A stretch of 26,113 nt of DNA from an uncultured Prevotella sp. (GTDB lineage Bacteria; Bacteroidota; Bacteroidia; Bacteroidales; Bacteroidaceae), in the NCBI GenBank assembly GCA_900553285.1, contig USCX01000009.1, positions 1 through 26,113 of the forward strand, written 5' to 3'. The position numbers and the translations under genes are program-made. A model generated the notes under the pieces. That model searched no databases. It worked only from the letters and a program-made list of their open reading frames with translations, and had not been told where the DNA came from. Below, in pieces: positions 1 through 7,593 of this stretch. Every line of letters begins with the position of its first letter. Positions within the stretch are counted from its first letter, which is position 1.

Positions 1-1473
1 CTTGGAAAGGTCATAGTCCAAATCCAGATAATGGTCGTTAAACGTCGCATTCTGCTCGGGATCCAGCACTTCCAGCAGCGCCGAACTCGGGTCGCCGCGC
101 CAATCCGAACCGAGCTTGTCAATCTCGTCCAGGAGAAACAGAGGGTTGGACACGCCGGCTTTTTTGATGTTTTGGATAATCTTGCCCGGCATTGCTCCGA
201 TATAAGTGCGGCGGTGTCCGCGGATTTCCGCCTCGTCGTGGATACCGCCGAGCGAGATGCGGACGTATTTGCGTTTCAGGGCGTCGGCAATGCTGCGGCC
301 CAGCGATGTCTTCCCGACGCCCGGAGGCCCTACGAGGCAGAGTATGGGCGCCTTCATGTCGCCGCGGCGGGCCAGGACGGCCAAGTGTTCGAGAATGCGC
401 TCCTTGACTTTCTCCAAGCCGTAGTGGTCGCGGTTGAGCACGCGCTCTGCGGTCTTGATGTTCAGGTTGTCGGTCGTGTATTCTTGCCAAGGCAGGCTGA
501 CGATGGTTTGCAGGTAGTTGAGCTGCACGTTGTAGTCCGGGCTTTGTTGGGGAATGCGGTCCAGTTTGGCCAACTCCTTGTCGAAGAGGGCGCGCACGTC
601 CTCCGGCATGAGGCGTTTGTCTGCCTTTTCGCGCAGTTCGCGGCTGTCTTCGCTTTCGCCGTCGCCGAGCTCGTTCTGCAGGTTCCGGATTTGCTGTTGC
701 AGGAAGTACTCTTTCTGCTGTTGGTCGATCTCTTCGCGTGTCCGGTTTTGGATGGAGGCTTTCAGTGAGGCGAATTGGCATTCCCGGTTGAGGATACCGA
801 TGAGTTTGAGGGTGCGTTGTTTGAGATCTTCAATGTGCAGGAGCTCGGTCTTTTCCTCAATGGAGAAAGGAAGGTTGGTGCAGACGAAATTGACGAGGAA
901 TATCTTGTTCGAGATGTTCCGTACCGCAAAAGTGGTTTCTTCGCGGATATTCTCGTTGGACTGCAAATAGCGTATGGTGAGGTCCTTGCAGGCGTCGGCC
1001 ATGGCCTCGAATTCTTTGTCGTTTTTTTCGGGCAGCGTGTCGGACAGACGCTCTACCTTGGCTGTGAGGAAGGGCCGCGTGCTGACGATTTCGCCCAACG
1101 TGAAGCGGCAAAAGCCTTGCAGGATGACGGTTGTGGTCTGGTCGGGCAGTTCGAGCACGCGCACCACCTTGGCCACTGTGCCGACGGCATACAGGTCGTC
1201 GCGTTTCGGATTGTTCACCGTGGCATCGCGCTGGCAGACAACGCCGATATAGGTTCCCTTGCGGGCTGCCCGTTGGGTCAGTTTGAGCGAACTTTGGCGT
1301 CCCACCACCACCGGTACCACTACGCCCGGAAAGAGCACCATGTTGCGCAGCGGAAGAATGGGAAGCGTCTCGTCGAGCGTGATATTGAAAATGTTGGCTA
1401 TATCTCCGTCGAAATCGGCAATCAAGGAAAAAGGATTTTGATTGGCTTCGTTCTTGTTCATTCTGGTCGTCAT
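1..1473 (-). CDS. lon: Lon ATP-dependent protease, N-terminal part (cut by window edge)
   Basis: ATP-dependent serine protease that degrades misfolded and regulatory proteins in the cytoplasm. I translated the minus strand by hand; it is open from 1473 to the window edge (491 codons). The N-terminal LON substrate-binding domain (about residues 35-240, with LPILPLRNMVLFPG near its start) leads into the AAA+ module with Walker A GPPGVGKTS near residue 382 and Walker B LFLLDEIDKL near 444. Bacteroidota Lon is about 800 residues, so the rest of the AAA+ module and the Ser-Lys protease domain lie outside. The start at 1473 gives MTTRMNKNE; an in-frame ATG at 1461 is a possible alternative. A minus-strand TATCTTTG, the usual -7 element of this phylum, lies about 47 bp upstream. 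Large plus-strand ORFs over this region are shadows. Confidence 0.96.
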   Translation of the reverse strand, partial: MTTRMNKNEANQNPFSLIADFDGDIANIFNITLDETLPILPLRNMVLFPGVVVPVVVGRQSSLKLTQRAARKGTYIGVVCQRDATVNNPKRDDLYAVGTVAKVVRVLELPDQTTTVILQGFCRFTLGEIVSTRPFLTAKVERLSDTLPEKNDKEFEAMADACKDLTIRYLQSNENIREETTFAVRNISNKIFLVNFVCTNLPFSIEEKTELLHIEDLKQRTLKLIGILNRECQFASLKASIQNRTREEIDQQQKEYFLQQQIRNLQNELGDGESEDSRELREKADKRLMPEDVRALFDKELAKLDRIPQQSPDYNVQLNYLQTIVSLPWQEYTTDNLNIKTAERVLNRDHYGLEKVKERILEHLAVLARRGDMKAPILCLVGPPGVGKTSLGRSIADALKRKYVRISLGGIHDEAEIRGHRRTYIGAMPGKIIQNIKKAGVSNPLFLLDEIDKLGSDWRGDPSSALLEVLDPEQNATFNDHYLDLDYDLSK

Positions 1474-1519
1474 TCTTATGATTAGGGTTGCCTTTCCGGA
1501 ATTTGGCGAAAAGGCGGCA

Positions 1520-1527
1520 CAAAGATA
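1520..1527 (-). promoter_or_regulatory. Probable -7 element of the lon promoter
   Basis: Read on the minus strand the bases are TATCTTTG, matching the Bacteroidota -7 consensus TAnnTTTG. No TTTG is found about 20 bp further upstream, so only half of the promoter is supported. It lies about 47 bp upstream of the lon start. Confidence 0.45.
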
Positions 1528-1826
1528 CGTCTTTTTTCTGAATTGGGTATGGCCTTCCCTTATTATATATAAGGTGTGCGGATTGTCGGTCAGAGGGGCC
1601 GGAAACAGGGATGGCCTGAACTTTCGGACTGTCGCTTTGCCCGTTTTTCCTGCGACGGCGGCAGGGCTTCTGCGCACTGCGTTGGTGAATCCCGGGTCTC
1701 AGCACGGCTTGGTGTGCGGGCGGGCGGTTCCTGCTTTCGCCTGCTGAAAGGCGGGCAGCCGTACCTTTGCGCTTCTCAGTGTCCTCGGTACGTAATAGTC
1801 TCCGCCGACAGGAAAAAGTGCTCACT

Positions 1827-1858
1827 TTTGTTCCTATCCGCATCTTTTCGTATCTTTG
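1827..1858 (+). promoter_or_regulatory. Bacteroidota-type promoter for the yihY-like gene
   Basis: TTTG at 1827-1830 and TATCTTTG at 1851-1858 are 20 bp apart, which is the textbook -33/-7 arrangement for the primary sigma factor of this phylum. Transcription would begin near 1865, leaving a leader of about 110 nt before the ATG at 1978. Confidence 0.75.
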
Positions 1859-1977
1859 TTTCACGAAAGAGAATGTGGCTCTCTTCTCGCCTTTTGCTGT
1901 CTTGACCAACGGGACTGTACGATGGAAGAGGAAGGTCGGTGGGGCAACCGGTGGAGAGAACCCCAGAAGGATATTCT

Positions 1978-3372
1978 ATGAAAATCACTACATGGATAAC
2001 ACGAACGACGGTGCGCGCGTTACGCTTTATGCGTGACGGCTTGTGGCGCGATGCTTCGGGCATGAGCCGCCCCAAACGCCTATGGCGAGGTGTGGCCAAA
2101 CGCATCGTGTTGGCCGTGCGCTGTTTCGAGCGCGAGCAGCTTGACAGTTTGGCTTCGGCCTTGACGTATCGGATGCTTTTCTCGGCCGTTCCGTTGTTGG
2201 CCGTGGTCGTTGCCATCGCGCGAGGCTTTGGGTTGGACCGTTATATAGAACGTAGCATCCGCAGCGGGCTGCATGCGCCGGATGCTGCGGTTGATGTGAT
2301 TATCGGTTTCGTCAATTCATATCTCGAACATACGCGGAGCGGTGTTTTTCTCGGGTTCGGTCTTCTGCTGTTGTGCTGGACCTTGGCGTCGCTTACGGGA
2401 GCCATTGAGAGAGCCTTCAATCAGATTTGGCAGGTTCGCCGTCCCCGTTCACTGTTTCGCAAGCTGACGGATTACGCCGCTATCTTTTTCCTTCTTCCCA
2501 TACTGTGCATACTGACGAGCGGACTGTCCATATTTCTTTCGACCTCGGTAGAACGTTTGCCCGACTTTCTCCTGTTGCGTCCGGCGACAACGGTGTTCGT
2601 CCATTTCGTGCCCTACCTGTTGATGGGCGTGCTTTTTACCGCTTTTTATATGTTCATGCCGAACACCCGGGTGCGGTGGGGAAGCGCGTTGATAGCAGGT
2701 TTTGTGGCCGGTGCGGCCTTTCAAGGCTGGCAGTTCTTCTACATACATTCACAAATGTGGCTGTCGAGTTACAATGCGATATATGGGTCGTTCGCCGCGC
2801 TGCCGCTGTTCATGCTTTGGTGCCAGGTGGCTTGGTATATATGCCTGTTTGGCGCCACCTTGTCTTATGTAGATCAGAATATCGACTTTTTTTATCAAGG
2901 CCGTGAGTTACCGGCGTTGAGCCGTCGGCAGCATGATTTCCTTTGTCTTCTGGTGGCATCTTTCGTATGCCGCCGTTTTGCCGCGGGCAAACCGCCATAT
3001 GACGCACGGACACTGGCTGCAGAATGTGAGATACCTATCCGCCTGACCACCGATGTGCTTTATGAATTAAGCGCGGCGGGCATTCTTGTGGCCGTCGCGG
3101 GGGATGAAAAAGACGACAGTCCGGCTTATGTGCCGGCCCGTGATGTGCATGGCATGACCGTGGGTTATGTGCTTAACATTCTGGCCGAGAGAGGAACCGG
3201 GAAGATGACAGACGAGATGGCGCGCTATGATACGTTTTGGAACAGGTATGCACGTTTTTGCGACGAAACCTTAAGTGGTGATTATGCCCAGTTGAAGCTA
3301 ATGGATTTCGCCGGGCAAAAAAACGATCATTATGAACAGACTGAGGAGAAGATGGACGCTGATAGCCGATAG
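1978..3372 (+). CDS. YihY/virulence factor BrkB family membrane protein
   Basis: Inner-membrane protein of the YihY/BrkB family (formerly miscalled RNase BN); its transport or envelope role is not settled. The protein is 464 residues. A basic, soluble N-terminus is followed by the family's opening motif LASALTYRMLFSAVPLLAVV (about residues 58-77) and about six hydrophobic segments up to residue 300. The C-terminal 150 residues are soluble and look like a winged helix (PIRLTTDVLYELSAAGIL), as in other Bacteroidota members. I chose ATG 1978 because AGAAGG sits 7 nt upstream; the ATG at 1939 would add 13 residues that do not look like the family. Its last 41 nt overlap the sugar-kinase gene, so the two are probably translated together. 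Confidence 0.88.
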   Translation: MKITTWITRTTVRALRFMRDGLWRDASGMSRPKRLWRGVAKRIVLAVRCFEREQLDSLASALTYRMLFSAVPLLAVVVAIARGFGLDRYIERSIRSGLHAPDAAVDVIIGFVNSYLEHTRSGVFLGFGLLLLCWTLASLTGAIERAFNQIWQVRRPRSLFRKLTDYAAIFFLLPILCILTSGLSIFLSTSVERLPDFLLLRPATTVFVHFVPYLLMGVLFTAFYMFMPNTRVRWGSALIAGFVAGAAFQGWQFFYIHSQMWLSSYNAIYGSFAALPLFMLWCQVAWYICLFGATLSYVDQNIDFFYQGRELPALSRRQHDFLCLLVASFVCRRFAAGKPPYDARTLAAECEIPIRLTTDVLYELSAAGILVAVAGDEKDDSPAYVPARDVHGMTVGYVLNILAERGTGKMTDEMARYDTFWNRYARFCDETLSGDYAQLKLMDFAGQKNDHYEQTEEKMDADSR

Positions 3373-4201
3373 CGGTTCGACCAAAACGGACTGGATGGCC
3401 ATGACCGACGATGGCGTAAGGCTGTGTGTGCATACGCAAGGGTTGAATCCCTATCAGCAGGATGACAGGACCATCCGCCGGGTGCTGCTTGACGAACTTT
3501 GTCGCGCGTTCTCCTCAGACGATGTCGTCGAAGCCGTCTACTTTTATGGTGCGGGTTGCCGTGGCGAGGGGGCGGAACGATTGCGTATGCTGCTGGCAGC
3601 ATGTTTGTCGGTCGGAGTCTTTTGCGTGCACGTGCATTCTGATTTGCTCGGCGCCGCCCATGCTTTATGCGGCCTGCGGGAAGGAGTGGTATGCATCTTG
3701 GGGACAGGGTCGGGGACCGCCTTGTATGATGGTGTGCGTTTTACGCGTCAGGTGCCTTCGCTTGGATATGTTTTAGGCGATGAAGGCAGCGGAGCAGTAT
3801 TGGGGCGTCGTTGGGTGGCCGAAGTGTTTAAGGGGACGGTCGAGGATTCCTTGCGTCGGCGTTTTTTGGCAGAAACAGGCTTGACGGTCGATGAACTTTT
3901 AACGCACGTCTATCGTATGCCGATGCCCAATCGTTATTTGGCGTCCTTTGCACCTTTTCTGCATGGCCATCGGGCGCACCCTGACGTGGCTGCGCTTTTG
4001 GCCGGGGAGTTCGACCGCTTTTTCAACCGTTGCGTCTGTCCTTACGCCCGCCCCGATTTGTCGGTACATTTTGTCGGCAGCATCGCATGGCACTTTTCTG
4101 ATGAATTACGGAAGGCGGCTCAGCGCTGCGGGCTTCGTGTCGGGCAGATTGAAAAAAGTCCGCTTGCGCGGCTGGTGGATTACGTAAGCGGACAGAAGTA
4201 G
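3332..4201 (+). CDS. BadF/BadG/BcrA/BcrD-type ATPase, N-acetylglucosamine kinase-like
   Basis: A 289-residue member of the ASKHA (actin/hexokinase) fold, of the short form usual in Bacteroidota and annotated as N-acetylglucosamine kinase-like. Phosphate-1 motif DSGSTKTDW lies at residues 13-21 and phosphate-2 motif LGTGSGTA at about 123-130, followed by LGDEGSGAVLGR at about 148-159 and an adenosine-type motif FVGSIAWHF near 247. These support phosphorylation of an amino sugar or related cytoplasmic substrate; the substrate itself cannot be read from sequence. It begins 41 nt inside the preceding gene in another frame, a tight overlap that suggests translational coupling. The start at 3332 is the only ATG before the phosphate-1 motif. 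It converges on the lipoprotein gene with a 19-nt gap. Confidence 0.88.
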   Translation: MNRLRRRWTLIADSGSTKTDWMAMTDDGVRLCVHTQGLNPYQQDDRTIRRVLLDELCRAFSSDDVVEAVYFYGAGCRGEGAERLRMLLAACLSVGVFCVHVHSDLLGAAHALCGLREGVVCILGTGSGTALYDGVRFTRQVPSLGYVLGDEGSGAVLGRRWVAEVFKGTVEDSLRRRFLAETGLTVDELLTHVYRMPMPNRYLASFAPFLHGHRAHPDVAALLAGEFDRFFNRCVCPYARPDLSVHFVGSIAWHFSDELRKAAQRCGLRVGQIEKSPLARLVDYVSGQK

Positions 4202-4220
4202 GGAAGAAGAAGGTTGTGCT

Positions 4221-4724
4221 TTATTGGGCCTCTGATGCAGGAAGGTGGAATGTCTCACCGTTCGGTCGGACAAACGTGACGCCTTCGTTGTCCATCTGAA
4301 CGAAATTCAGGGTGTCCGATTTGTCCCCGTCTTTGATAATAATGCGCCCGTTGAGCAGTTTGTAGTCAGGAACGAATTTGTCCAATTGACTGAGATTGAT
4401 GGCTGTGCCAAGGGCGTCCCCATTGTCGCGCGTAGTGATGGCATAACGTTGCTCCTCATCGATGTCGCCATAGATGTGGGCCATCGAGCCGTCGGCGGCA
4501 TCACGTGTCAGGTTGAGTGTGTCGCCGGCATCTGTGACCAATGTGAACGTACTCATCCCGAATTCGCTTGACGTTCCGTATATCATTGTGTCAGTTTCAG
4601 CCGCAGGAGCCGATTGGACCATTGTAGAGTCGTTGTCGGCAGCCGGTTTCGTTTTTTCTCCCGTACAGGCTGTAATCAGGATGGCAGACAGTGCCATGAG
4701 GGTAAGAGTGATGGTCTTTTTCAT
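4221..4724 (-). CDS. Small lipoprotein of unknown function
   Basis: A 167-residue protein with a type II signal peptide: basic MKK, hydrophobic core, lipobox LITAC with the lipidated cysteine at residue 20. A low-complexity linker rich in A, D, E, S and T (21-45) follows, then a beta-strand-rich domain with repeated acidic turns (DAGDTLNL, KDGDKSDTLNF). It should sit in the cell envelope. I do not recognise the domain; it resembles the small beta-rich lipoproteins common in Bacteroidales, many without a known role. Its start lies about 190 bp from rpsA in divergent orientation, and no good promoter for it was found. Confidence 0.82.
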   Translation of the reverse strand: MKKTITLTLMALSAILITACTGEKTKPAADNDSTMVQSAPAAETDTMIYGTSSEFGMSTFTLVTDAGDTLNLTRDAADGSMAHIYGDIDEEQRYAITTRDNGDALGTAINLSQLDKFVPDYKLLNGRIIIKDGDKSDTLNFVQMDNEGVTFVRPNGETFHLPASEAQ

Positions 4725-4814
4725 GAAAAAGTCGTTGAATGACGGCGCTAAGGTAGAAATATCTTATCAAACGACAAGTTTTCAGGTATTGATTTCAGAG
4801 AAAAAAGGACGTTT

Positions 4815-4846
4815 TTTGGTTATTCGGAAGAAAGTTCGTATTTTTG
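4815..4846 (+). promoter_or_regulatory. Bacteroidota-type promoter of rpsA
   Basis: TTTG (4815-4818) and TATTTTTG (4839-4846) are separated by exactly 20 bp, a full match to the -33/-7 consensus. Transcription should start around 4853, giving a leader of about 60 nt before the rpsA ATG. Confidence 0.85.
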
Positions 4847-4867
4847 CCGCCGATTCTAAGAGTCAAC

Positions 4868-4884
4868 ATAAAGTCTAACTTTAT
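4868..4884 (+). promoter_or_regulatory. Perfect hairpin in the rpsA leader
   Basis: ATAAAGT and ACTTTAT form a 7-bp stem with a CTA loop inside the predicted 5' leader of rpsA, followed by an unstructured AU-rich, CA-rich stretch up to the start codon. Ribosomal protein S1 represses its own messenger in gammaproteobacteria through leader structure; whether this hairpin does so here is inference. Confidence 0.4.
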
Positions 4885-4913
4885 TAATTTCAACACAACA
4901 CAATTTATTATTC

Positions 4914-6704
4914 ATGGAGAATTTGAAGAACATCGCTCCCTTGGCCGATTTCGATTGGGACGCTTATGAAAATGGCAGTACGCCCGAAACCAGCCAAGAA
5001 AAAGCCGAGTTGGAACAAGCGTATGACAATACGCTGAACAAGATCAACGAGCACGAAGTCGTTGAAGGCACGGTCATCAGCATCAACAAGCGCGAGGTGG
5101 TCGTCAACATCGGTTACAAATCAGATGGCATCATTCCGCTGAACGAGTTCCGCTACAACCCCGATCTCAAAGTGGGCGATAAGGTGGAAGTTTACGTGGA
5201 GAATCAGGAAGACAAGAAAGGTCAGCTTGTGTTGTCGCACAAGAAAGCCCGTCTTGCCAAGGCATGGGAGCGTGTCAACAAAGCTCTTGAAGACAAAGAA
5301 GTCATCAAGGGATATATCAAGTGCCGTACGAAGGGTGGCATGATTGTCGACGTATTCGGTATCGAAGCCTTCCTCCCCGGTTCCCAGATTGATGTGAAGC
5401 CCATTCGCGACTACGACGTGTTTGTGGGTAAGACCATGGAATTCCAAGTGGTCAAGATCAATCAGGAATACAAGAACGTGGTCGTTTCGCACAAAGCCCT
5501 TATTGAAGCAGAGCTCGAAGCCCAGAAGCAGGAGATTATTTCCAAACTTGAAAAAGGTCAGGTGCTTGAAGGTACCGTTAAGAATATCACCTCCTATGGC
5601 GTATTTATCGATTTGGGCGGTGTAGACGGCCTGATTCATATCACGGATCTTTCGTGGGGACGTGTGAACGACCCGCACGAGATCGTTCAGCTCGATCAGA
5701 AACTGAACGTCGTTATTCTCGATTTCGATGAAGAGAAGAAACGTATCGCTCTCGGATTGAAACAACTCACCCCGCATCCTTGGGACGCTCTCGACCCGAA
5801 CCTCAAAGTAGGTGACAAGGTGAAAGGCAAAGTGGTCGTGATGGCCGACTACGGCGCATTCGTAGAAGTAGCGCCGGGAGTAGAGGGCTTGATACACGTG
5901 AGCGAAATGAGTTGGAGCCAGCACCTGCGTTCTGCCCAAGACTTCTTGAAAGTCGGCGATGAGGTAGAAGCTGTCGTACTGACACTTGACCGCACCGATC
6001 GCAAAATGTCGCTCGGTTTGAAGCAACTTAAGGAGGATCCTTGGAAGAATATCGAAGAAAAATATCCTGTGGGTTCGAAACATACGGCTCGCGTCCGTAA
6101 TTTCACGAACTTCGGAGTATTTGTAGAACTTGAAGAAGGTGTAGATGGACTGATTCACATATCAGACCTGTCGTGGACGAAGAAAATCAAACATCCGTCT
6201 GAATTCACCCAGATTGGTGCCGATATTGACGTCGTTGTTCTTGAAATCGATAAAGATAACCGTCGCCTGAGCCTTGGTCATAAGCAGCTTGAAGAAAATC
6301 CGTGGGATGTGTTCGAGACGGTGTTTACCGAAGGTTCCGTACACGAAGGAACAATCGTGGAGATGCTCGACAAGGGTGCAGTCGTACAGTTGGAATACGG
6401 AGTCGAAGGTTTTGCTACGCCGAAGCACCTTGTGAAAGAAGATGGCAGCCATGCCCAGCTCAATGAGAAACTGCCCTTTAAGGTGATTGAGTTCAATAAG
6501 GACAGCAAACGCATTATCCTTTCCCATAGCCGCACGTTTGAGGATCCGCAACGTGAGGCCCGCGCTGAGAAAAAAGCCGCAACGAAGAAAGCAAACAAGA
6601 AAGAAGACGCACCGGTAATCCAGAACCAGGCAGCTTCCACGAGCTTGGGTGACAACGATGCCCTTGCAGCTTTGAAAGCCAAAATGGAGCAAGGAGAAAA
6701 TTAA
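4914..6704 (+). CDS. rpsA: 30S ribosomal protein S1
   Basis: RNA-binding ribosomal protein that brings mRNA to the 30S subunit. The 596-residue length and six S1 (OB-fold) repeats match Bacteroidota S1. The repeats begin near residues 49, 130, 216, 300, 388 and 475; repeats 3-5 are the most canonical, with GLIHITDLSW, GLIHVSEMSW and GLIHISDLSW. The first two are the degenerate ribosome-docking type and the sixth is divergent (GFATPKHL). The C-terminal tail is rich in Lys, Ala and Glu. The gene has its own promoter and is closed by a strong terminator at 6745-6778, so it appears monocistronic. Long minus-strand ORFs over it are shadows. Confidence 0.98.
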   Translation: MENLKNIAPLADFDWDAYENGSTPETSQEKAELEQAYDNTLNKINEHEVVEGTVISINKREVVVNIGYKSDGIIPLNEFRYNPDLKVGDKVEVYVENQEDKKGQLVLSHKKARLAKAWERVNKALEDKEVIKGYIKCRTKGGMIVDVFGIEAFLPGSQIDVKPIRDYDVFVGKTMEFQVVKINQEYKNVVVSHKALIEAELEAQKQEIISKLEKGQVLEGTVKNITSYGVFIDLGGVDGLIHITDLSWGRVNDPHEIVQLDQKLNVVILDFDEEKKRIALGLKQLTPHPWDALDPNLKVGDKVKGKVVVMADYGAFVEVAPGVEGLIHVSEMSWSQHLRSAQDFLKVGDEVEAVVLTLDRTDRKMSLGLKQLKEDPWKNIEEKYPVGSKHTARVRNFTNFGVFVELEEGVDGLIHISDLSWTKKIKHPSEFTQIGADIDVVVLEIDKDNRRLSLGHKQLEENPWDVFETVFTEGSVHEGTIVEMLDKGAVVQLEYGVEGFATPKHLVKEDGSHAQLNEKLPFKVIEFNKDSKRIILSHSRTFEDPQREARAEKKAATKKANKKEDAPVIQNQAASTSLGDNDALAALKAKMEQGEN

Positions 6705-6744
6705 CTGTTTGTTGCATTAAGGCAACCCAAATCCCAATACAACG

Positions 6745-6778
6745 AGTGGCGTACCTTGAAAGAGGACGCCACTTTTTT
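6745..6778 (+). terminator. Rho-independent terminator of rpsA
   Basis: AGTGGCGT (6745-6752) pairs perfectly with ACGCCACT (6766-6773) around a 13-nt loop, followed by a run of six T. It lies 40 nt after the rpsA stop codon. Confidence 0.93.
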
Positions 6779-6852
6779 GTTGTTACTCTTTTATTAAAAT
6801 TTTTCGCCACGTAATAAATGCGGTATATGCCCGTTAATTGAACGAGAAACGT

Positions 6853-6860
6853 TATTTTTG
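6853..6860 (+). promoter_or_regulatory. Possible -7 element ahead of the CHU_C gene
   Basis: TATTTTTG matches TAnnTTTG, but no TTTG is found 19-21 bp upstream. It would place the transcript start only about 10 nt before ATG 6876, so the leader would be very short. Confidence 0.4.
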
Positions 6861-6875
6861 CATGAATTTAGGCGT

Positions 6876-7580
6876 ATGAAAAGAGTAACCTTGTTGATTT
6901 TGTTCGGATGCTTCGTAGCCGTGTGGAACGCGAAAGCGCAGACTGCTTATCCTTCGGCTGAACCTACAATGACCATTACCACAGAGGATGGTGACCAAGA
7001 GGAAATTTCTTATTCCGGTTCGGCTCCTGTCCATGCTTCGTTTCATGCTAATCCCACCGACGTCGGTGAGTATACACCTTATTATGAGTGGCGTTTTTAT
7101 GCCCCGGGCCAGGAAGACAATCCAACAATTATCCGGTATGATGAGGATACCGAGTATACTTTTACCTCGTCGGGGACGACAATTATTGAGTTAATGATAA
7201 GTTTTATCAATGGCACGGATACGATCGAATATGAGATGGATGAACCTTTCCAAGTGACTGTCAGCGAATCCAAGTTGGAGTTTCCCAATGTTTTTACGCC
7301 GAACGGCGACGGAATAAACGATGTGTTTTGTGCGAAGGAAGGCTATCAAAGTATTGTGCAGTTCGAGGCCGCGATTTTCAATCGTTGGGGGCGAAAACTT
7401 TATGAGTGGAATGATCCCGCCGGAGGGTGGGATGGTAAGTTCAATGGTAGCGATGTGCCGGCCGGTGCTTACTATTTTGTGCTGAAAGCGCAAGGAGCTG
7501 ATGGCGTGAAGTATAACATGAAGAAAACAATCAACCTGCTTCGTGGTTATTCAGAAAACGGAACGACAACGGCAGAGTGA
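6876..7580 (+). CDS. Secreted protein with gliding-motility-type (CHU_C) C-terminal domain, predicted T9SS cargo
   Basis: A 234-residue exported protein. MKRVTLLILFGCFVAVWNAKAQ is a standard signal peptide, with cleavage after AKA or AQ near residue 22. Residues about 31-130 look like a beta-sandwich of PKD type (YEWRFYAPG, then alternating strands). Residues about 134-224 carry the CHU_C / TIGR04131 domain, with FPNVFTPNGDGINDVF, IFNRWGRKLYEW, GGWDGKFNG and DVPAGAYYFVL. That family is the type B sorting domain for type IX secretion, so surface display or release is inferred. ATG 6876 is chosen because a TTG at 6858 would place residues before the signal peptide. It ends 13 nt before uvrA and no terminator lies between them, so the two are probably co-transcribed. 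Confidence 0.87.
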   Translation: MKRVTLLILFGCFVAVWNAKAQTAYPSAEPTMTITTEDGDQEEISYSGSAPVHASFHANPTDVGEYTPYYEWRFYAPGQEDNPTIIRYDEDTEYTFTSSGTTIIELMISFINGTDTIEYEMDEPFQVTVSESKLEFPNVFTPNGDGINDVFCAKEGYQSIVQFEAAIFNRWGRKLYEWNDPAGGWDGKFNGSDVPAGAYYFVLKAQGADGVKYNMKKTINLLRGYSENGTTTAE

Positions 7581-7593
7581 CCCGGAAAGAAAG

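Larger units (their letters stand above)
1474..1977. other. Divergent intergenic region between lon and the yihY-like gene
   Basis: About 500 bp without a convincing gene. It holds the lon -7 element (1520-1527) and the yihY-like promoter (1827-1858). Short ORFs here have no recognisable domain or signal. A second TAnnTTTG match (TACCTTTG, 1762-1769) has no well-spaced TTTG. A weak hairpin can be drawn around 1731-1757. I see nothing else. Confidence 0.6.

Noticed and set aside
775..1485. 236-codon plus-strand ORF
   Set aside because: It is antisense to lon, whose Walker motifs and LON domain read clearly on the minus strand.
1442..1747. 101-codon plus-strand ORF between lon and the yihY-like gene
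   Set aside because: Starts inside lon, has no recognisable domain and lies in an intergenic region with a promoter for the next gene.
1761..1770. GTACCTTTGC as a CTnDOT-type attachment site
   Set aside because: It fits the GTAnnTTTGC target pattern, as does 4838-4847, but this pattern largely coincides with the phylum's -7 promoter element and no insertion is seen there.
4748..4778. Promoter for the lipoprotein gene on the minus strand
   Set aside because: Only mismatched boxes (TACCTTAG and CTTG) can be found at the right spacing; too weak to annotate.
5121..6158. 345-codon minus-strand ORF
   Set aside because: Shadow of rpsA; the S1 repeats on the plus strand account for the region.
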